Assembly: GCA_947624975.1 (NCBI GenBank)
Contig: CANQMP010000008.1
Coordinates: 1 to 64,000 of the forward strand
DNA from: Candidatus Gastranaerophilales bacterium
GTDB taxonomy: Bacteria; Cyanobacteriota; Vampirovibrionia; Gastranaerophilales; Gastranaerophilaceae
Direction of reading: 5' to 3'
DNA length: 64,000 nt
Positions 60,818-64,000 of the stretch are shown here, one piece after another; position 1 is the stretch's first letter; each line of letters starts with the position of its first letter. The position numbers and the translations under genes were made by a program. The notes below the pieces were generated by a model. That model did not search any database and had not been told where the DNA came from. It saw only the letters and a list, made by a program, of their open reading frames with translations.

Positions 60818-61873
60818 ATGACAGAATTCAAATCAAAAATAAAAACTATTGAATGGACGGGAAACAGTTCAAGAATGGTTAATCAGACGATTTTGCCCGA
60901 ACATTTTGAATATGTTGAGATAAAAACAGGCGACGAGATGTTTGAGGCTATAAAGACCATGATAGTGAGAGGAGCACCGGCAATCGGCGTTGCGGGAGCA
61001 CACGGGGTAGCACTTTACGCACAAGAACTTGAAAAAGAGAATTTAAGCCGTGATGAATTTGTCGGGAAACTTCTTGAAAAAGCTGATTATATGGCGACTT
61101 CACGTCCTACGGCGGTAAATTTAATGTGGGCGGTTAAAAAGCAAAAAGATGTCATTATAAATTCAAAATCCGATATTAAAGGAATTGTTTATGAACTCAA
61201 AGAAAACGGTATCAGGCTTGAGAATGAGGATATTGAGATAAACAAAAAAATCGGTGATTACGGGGCAGAAGTTGTTCCCAAAGGCGGAACGATACTGACT
61301 CACTGTAATGCGGGAGCATTGGCAACCGTAGGTTACGGTACTGCATTGGGCGTGGTTCGTTCGGCTTTTGCAAATGACCCGACAGTAAAAGTTTTTGCCG
61401 ATGAAACCCGCCCAAGACAGCAAGGAGCAAGGATTACGACGTTGGAATTAACTATGGACGGTATTCCGACGACTTTAATCACTGACGGCATGTGTTCGTA
61501 TTTTATGAAAAAGGGAATGATAGATTTGGTTGTTGTCGGTGCGGACAGAATAGCCGCAAACGGTGATACTGCAAATAAAATCGGAACTTACACCGTTGCG
61601 ATAGCTGCAAAATATCATAACATACCGTTTTACATCGCAGCACCTCTGTCAACCATTGATACATCAATAAAAACAGGAGATGAAATAGTTATCGAGGAAC
61701 GTTCAAGAGAAGAAGTTACGCATATTAACGGAAAAATCATCTGTGCTCCGCAGGTAAACATTATTAATCCGGGATTTGACGTAACCCCTCATGAACTTAT
61801 CGCAGGGATAATCACGGAAAAAGGTATTTTACGTCCCGATTACAAAAAATCCATCAAACAAGCTTTTAACTAA
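60818..61873 (+). CDS. mtnA: S-methyl-5-thioribose-1-phosphate isomerase
   Basis: 351 residues. Converts methylthioribose-1-phosphate to the ribulose form in methionine salvage. VRGAPAIGVAGAHGVAL, Cys163 in THCNAGALATVGYG, RPRQQGARITTLEL and Asp in VVGADRIAANGDTANKIGTY are the family's catalytic residues. Resemblance to eIF2B-alpha is expected. No other mtn gene is present, so a complete pathway cannot be claimed. Confidence 0.94.
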   Translation: MTEFKSKIKTIEWTGNSSRMVNQTILPEHFEYVEIKTGDEMFEAIKTMIVRGAPAIGVAGAHGVALYAQELEKENLSRDEFVGKLLEKADYMATSRPTAVNLMWAVKKQKDVIINSKSDIKGIVYELKENGIRLENEDIEINKKIGDYGAEVVPKGGTILTHCNAGALATVGYGTALGVVRSAFANDPTVKVFADETRPRQQGARITTLELTMDGIPTTLITDGMCSYFMKKGMIDLVVVGADRIAANGDTANKIGTYTVAIAAKYHNIPFYIAAPLSTIDTSIKTGDEIVIEERSREEVTHINGKIICAPQVNIINPGFDVTPHELIAGIITEKGILRPDYKKSIKQAFN

Positions 61874-61943
61874 AAAACGGATTTAATATTAATAAATGAT
61901 GTTTTTAGAATAATTCATGATACTTATAAGATGGAGGGTAAAA

Positions 61944-62091
61944 AAAGTCCCTTCACATATCACATCCATATCGGTTAGGACTCTAAATTTGTCAAACTAA
62001 CGGAAAGGAGGTGGTAGAGGCTCAGCATATCTGAGAATGTTGCGTATCTTGCTGATAATAACAGCGCTAAAACACAAATAATAGGGACTTT
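61944..62091 (+). other. structured intergenic element, possible third toxin-antitoxin locus
   Basis: AAAGTCCCT (61944-61952) can pair over nine bases with AGGGACTTT (62083-62091), the same 5' to 3' closure as locus 1. Between them is AAAGGAGGTGGTA (62005-62017), identical over 13 bases to the locus 2B ribosome site. The 15-base leader hairpin of loci 1 and 2 is not conserved here. A -10 TATAAG (61925-61930) lies six bases before the GGGTA-like start of the element. Confidence 0.45.
62037..62081 (+). CDS. putative 14-residue hydrophobic peptide
   Basis: MLRILLIITALKHK. The strong ribosome site is 22 bases upstream, but a CTCAG-CATAT-CTGAG hairpin (62021-62035) between them could bring it into range. 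It lacks the MIF.I.EK motif, so membership in the family rests on layout only. Confidence 0.3.
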   Translation: MLRILLIITALKHK

Positions 62092-62121
62092 ATCAGGTGT
62101 TAACCCACCCGTAACCTTTTT

Positions 62122-62150
62122 AATATAAACCATGTTTTAATATTTTTCAA
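62122..62150 (-). promoter_or_regulatory. antisense promoter, locus 3
   Basis: Minus strand TTGAAA (62150-62145), 17-bp spacer, TATATT (62127-62122). The RNA would begin near GGTTACGGGTGGG and show GGG - stem GGTG/CACC - AAAG - TCCC, parallel to the antisense RNAs of loci 1 and 2. No clear terminator stem is seen. Confidence 0.5.
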
Positions 62151-62163
62151 GCCATGATTAAAA

Positions 62164-62910
62164 TTATTTAAACATTTCTTTTCTTATTTTTTTGAGTTCG
62201 GAAATCATTTCTGGATAATTGCCGTTTGTAAGTTCTCCGACGGATTTATAAAGCTTTAAGATAGCCTGTTCAATGTTTTCGTGGTTCATGGATACCATAT
62301 CGCAAGCCATTTCTTCGTTTGAGAGTGCAAGCCTTGTCATATCACGAAAACCGCTTGATGCAATTTCCATTGCCAAAGGGTTGTCTTTTGCCGTAAGCAT
62401 AAGAGCTTGTGCAATAACCATTGGCATGTGAGATATCAAAGCGGCCGCCCTGTCGTGTTCTTCAGCCGTTGTGTAAACGGGTTTTGCACCGAGATAATTT
62501 ATAACTTCTTCCAAAATCGCATTTTTTTCATTCCCGATTACAATCCATTTTGCACCCTTGAAAAGTCCTTCCAAAGAATTTTCAAATCCCTTATGCTCCG
62601 TGCCTGCCATCGGATGTGAAGGAATAAAATTGTACGGACGGCGTTTTTCGCAAACAAATTTTTTCAAACTGCAAACATCCGTGACAACCGTATCCACAGG
62701 AACAATTTCTTCCAATTTATCAAGAATAGCAAGGGTTTTGTTCATCGGCGAACACACAAAAATCAAATCTCTGTCTTTTAAAATCTCATAATTTTTGTAA
62801 ATCTTATCACCGCTTTGCGAGTTTGAAACGGCAATTACATCGTATTTTTTTCTTAAATCTTTAAAAAGTGACCCGCCGATTAATCCGAGTCCGATAATTC
62901 CTATTTTCAT
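62164..62910 (-). CDS. tyrA: prephenate/arogenate dehydrogenase
   Basis: 248 residues from the ATG at 62910. Oxidative decarboxylation for tyrosine synthesis, NAD(P) dependent. Rossmann motif KIGIIGLGLIGGSLFKDLR, VTDVCSLKK, FIPSHPMAGTEHKGF with the catalytic His, and ALISHMPMVIA. Prephenate versus arogenate cannot be told from sequence. An in-frame start six codons earlier would lie upstream of the transcription start implied by the -10. With aroK and aroB it is one of three aromatic pathway genes in the window, all unlinked to a full operon. Confidence 0.92.
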   Translation of the reverse strand: MKIGIIGLGLIGGSLFKDLRKKYDVIAVSNSQSGDKIYKNYEILKDRDLIFVCSPMNKTLAILDKLEEIVPVDTVVTDVCSLKKFVCEKRRPYNFIPSHPMAGTEHKGFENSLEGLFKGAKWIVIGNEKNAILEEVINYLGAKPVYTTAEEHDRAAALISHMPMVIAQALMLTAKDNPLAMEIASSGFRDMTRLALSNEEMACDMVSMNHENIEQAILKLYKSVGELTNGNYPEMISELKKIRKEMFK

Positions 62911-62916
62911 AAAAAA

Positions 62917-62946
62917 ATTGTAACACAAATTGTAACATAATGTAAA
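62917..62946 (-). promoter_or_regulatory. tyrA promoter, predicted leaderless
   Basis: Minus strand TTTACA (62946-62941), 18-bp spacer, TACAAT (62922-62917), then exactly six T residues to the ATG. The hexamers are the same as at aroK. Confidence 0.6.
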
Positions 62947-63021
62947 GAATAAGGCGGAAACTTAAAGTTTTACTGAATTTTAGCCGATATAAAAGGTAGC
63001 TAAAACTAAAGGAATAACTAT

Positions 63022-64000
63022 ATGGGAATGTCCGCTTCACAAGCACGGCTGCTTAGTATTACGGCAAGACTGACCAATAACGAGTTCCGTGCGCAGACAA
63101 TTACAGACCGAAAATTGAGGCTTGCAGATGATTCATCATACGCAAGCCAAGAGTACATGGAGGCTCTTAATTCCCAAAAACTCGTATTTGGCGATTATTC
63201 ATCAGGCTCTATTCAGTATAATCCTTTAACCGCAGGGCTTTTGTTTACTTACGCTCCCTTGAAAAACCAATACGCACTTCGTGATGCCTCAGGAAAAGCC
63301 CTCGTTACCGCTCTTGACGCCAAAAACTTTGAAGAAACAAATTCATTGTCAGAATTTTTGGACAGATACGGACTTGTCGATACTTATGTTGATTACGAAG
63401 AATACAACCGTCAAATGGAAGTTTACGAGAAGAACTTAGCTGAATACGCGCGTAGTAAAAATAATTATGATCAAGACATGCTGGAATATCAGAAAAAATT
63501 ACAGCAATATAATACTGAATCAGCTCAATACGCGGCAGATAAAGCAAAATATGATGCCGATTATGAAAAATATATGGAAGAATACCTTGAATGGGTTAAA
63601 AATAAACAGGATACGGGACTTTATGACCTTTTCAGCGGTGCTGTCGGAACCTGGGATACTGCAACCGGAACCGGTGCATCATTTTGTTATTATCATGCTT
63701 TACGGGGTGATACAGGATGTTATCTGCACTTATTAAACTACATATTGGATTATAGCGGTTCAGGAAGTCCGCAGCAGCATACATATACAACCTCCGCTAA
63801 TAAAGAAGTTACCACAAACGGATCTACAGGTGGTATGAGCGGATATGCAGATGATATTATGGGACAAGTTTCAGAGGCTATGAATGAACCAACCAGATTT
63901 TGCGATGGAGATGATGATTTGAATGTTGAAGGCAAACAAAATCTGCTGGAACAGGCAGTAAATAATGGGCGTGAGCCGTCTGAATTGGAAATTTTAAGAA
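63022..64000 (+). CDS. ASQAR-type coiled-coil protein, 3' truncated by window end
   Basis: At least 326 residues; the frame is open to base 64000. ATG at 63022 with AAAGGA about eight bases upstream. N-terminus MGMSASQARLLSITARLTNN is followed by ASQEYMEALNSQKL, colinear with MGLAASQARFLAITARKMN and ASQDYQKALDASKL in the protein at 48101. Residues about 130-195 form a Tyr-rich coiled coil with Tyr roughly every seven residues (VYEKNLAEYARSKNNYDQDM). A Gly/Ser/Thr-rich stretch and a polar region follow. Function unknown. Confidence 0.8.
   Translation, partial: MGMSASQARLLSITARLTNNEFRAQTITDRKLRLADDSSYASQEYMEALNSQKLVFGDYSSGSIQYNPLTAGLLFTYAPLKNQYALRDASGKALVTALDAKNFEETNSLSEFLDRYGLVDTYVDYEEYNRQMEVYEKNLAEYARSKNNYDQDMLEYQKKLQQYNTESAQYAADKAKYDADYEKYMEEYLEWVKNKQDTGLYDLFSGAVGTWDTATGTGASFCYYHALRGDTGCYLHLLNYILDYSGSGSPQQHTYTTSANKEVTTNGSTGGMSGYADDIMGQVSEAMNEPTRFCDGDDDLNVEGKQNLLEQAVNNGREPSELEILR

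Noticed and set aside
1-64000. CRISPR array, tRNA, rRNA or insertion sequence
   Set aside because: No regularly spaced repeats, no cloverleaf with CCA-type end that I could fold by eye, no rRNA signature and no transposase or integrase frame. A tRNAscan or Infernal run could still find a missed small RNA.

Overview
The window looks like a chromosomal segment of an AT-rich, diderm, gut-type bacterium. I infer the non-photosynthetic cyanobacterial lineage Gastranaerophilales (Melainabacteria). The grounds are several short-leader pilin-like genes beginning FTLAE(V/I)LITLA, a BamA/Skp pair with a KdsC-like phosphatase (outer membrane and LPS), two sigma-70 genes, many TPR proteins, and two proteins that open with MG(L/M)(A/S)ASQAR. 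This placement rests on pattern recognition, not on a search. The 5' end is a contig end: a run of 13 G followed by an open reading frame with no visible start. The 3' end cuts a gene.

Layout. 1-1.6 kb: truncated pilin-like gene, then a gene-free repeat island. 1.6-13 kb: secreted hydrolase, gyrA, aroK-aroB, dnaG-rpoD, an ArsB/NhaD-type transporter, a TonB-C-like secreted protein and rpmB. 13-15.9 kb: a small HTH gene divergent from a pilin-like gene, a second repeat island and two short lineage-type genes. 15.9-25.1 kb: kdsC-like/TPR/lysC operon, an orphan histidine kinase, then bamA-skp-udp and a gene whose C-terminal half resembles the cytoplasmic domain of the type III export protein FlhA/SctV. 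25-33 kb: a coiled-coil protein, a radical SAM protein, type IV pilus pilMN (fused)-pilO, nadA-rlmB-group 2 sigma factor. 33-39 kb: accessory stretch with a DUF2085 protein, repeat islands, pilin-like and HTH genes, a TPR protein and a small HAD protein. 39-44 kb: mnmE, facing the operon 83-aa ORF-yceD-rpmF-plsX-fabH. 44-58.4 kb: TPR protein, ctpA, repeat island, an ASQAR-type protein, secA, acyl-CoA synthetase, grpE-dnaJ, a beta-propeller protein and an O-methyltransferase. 58.4-64 kb: ruvC, HTH/pilin pair, mtnA, tyrA and a truncated ASQAR-type gene.

Three things stand out. (1) The intergenic regions at 44.0-44.3 and 58.4-58.8 kb, and probably 61.9-62.15 kb, hold what looks like one family of type I toxin-antitoxin loci. 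In the first two, a 24-residue hydrophobic peptide (MIF.I.EK.LI...) follows a strong ribosome binding site and a conserved 5' leader hairpin, opposed by a short antisense RNA with its own promoter and terminator. (2) All three intact pilin-like genes have a small HTH gene divergently transcribed next to them, with a consensus 17-bp-spaced promoter and AT-rich palindromes between. Two of the three, and the truncated fourth, are followed directly by a mosaic repeat island. (3) Five genes (aroK, a TPR gene, mnmE, ruvC, tyrA) have a -10 hexamer exactly six bases before the ATG and no Shine-Dalgarno, which predicts leaderless mRNAs.
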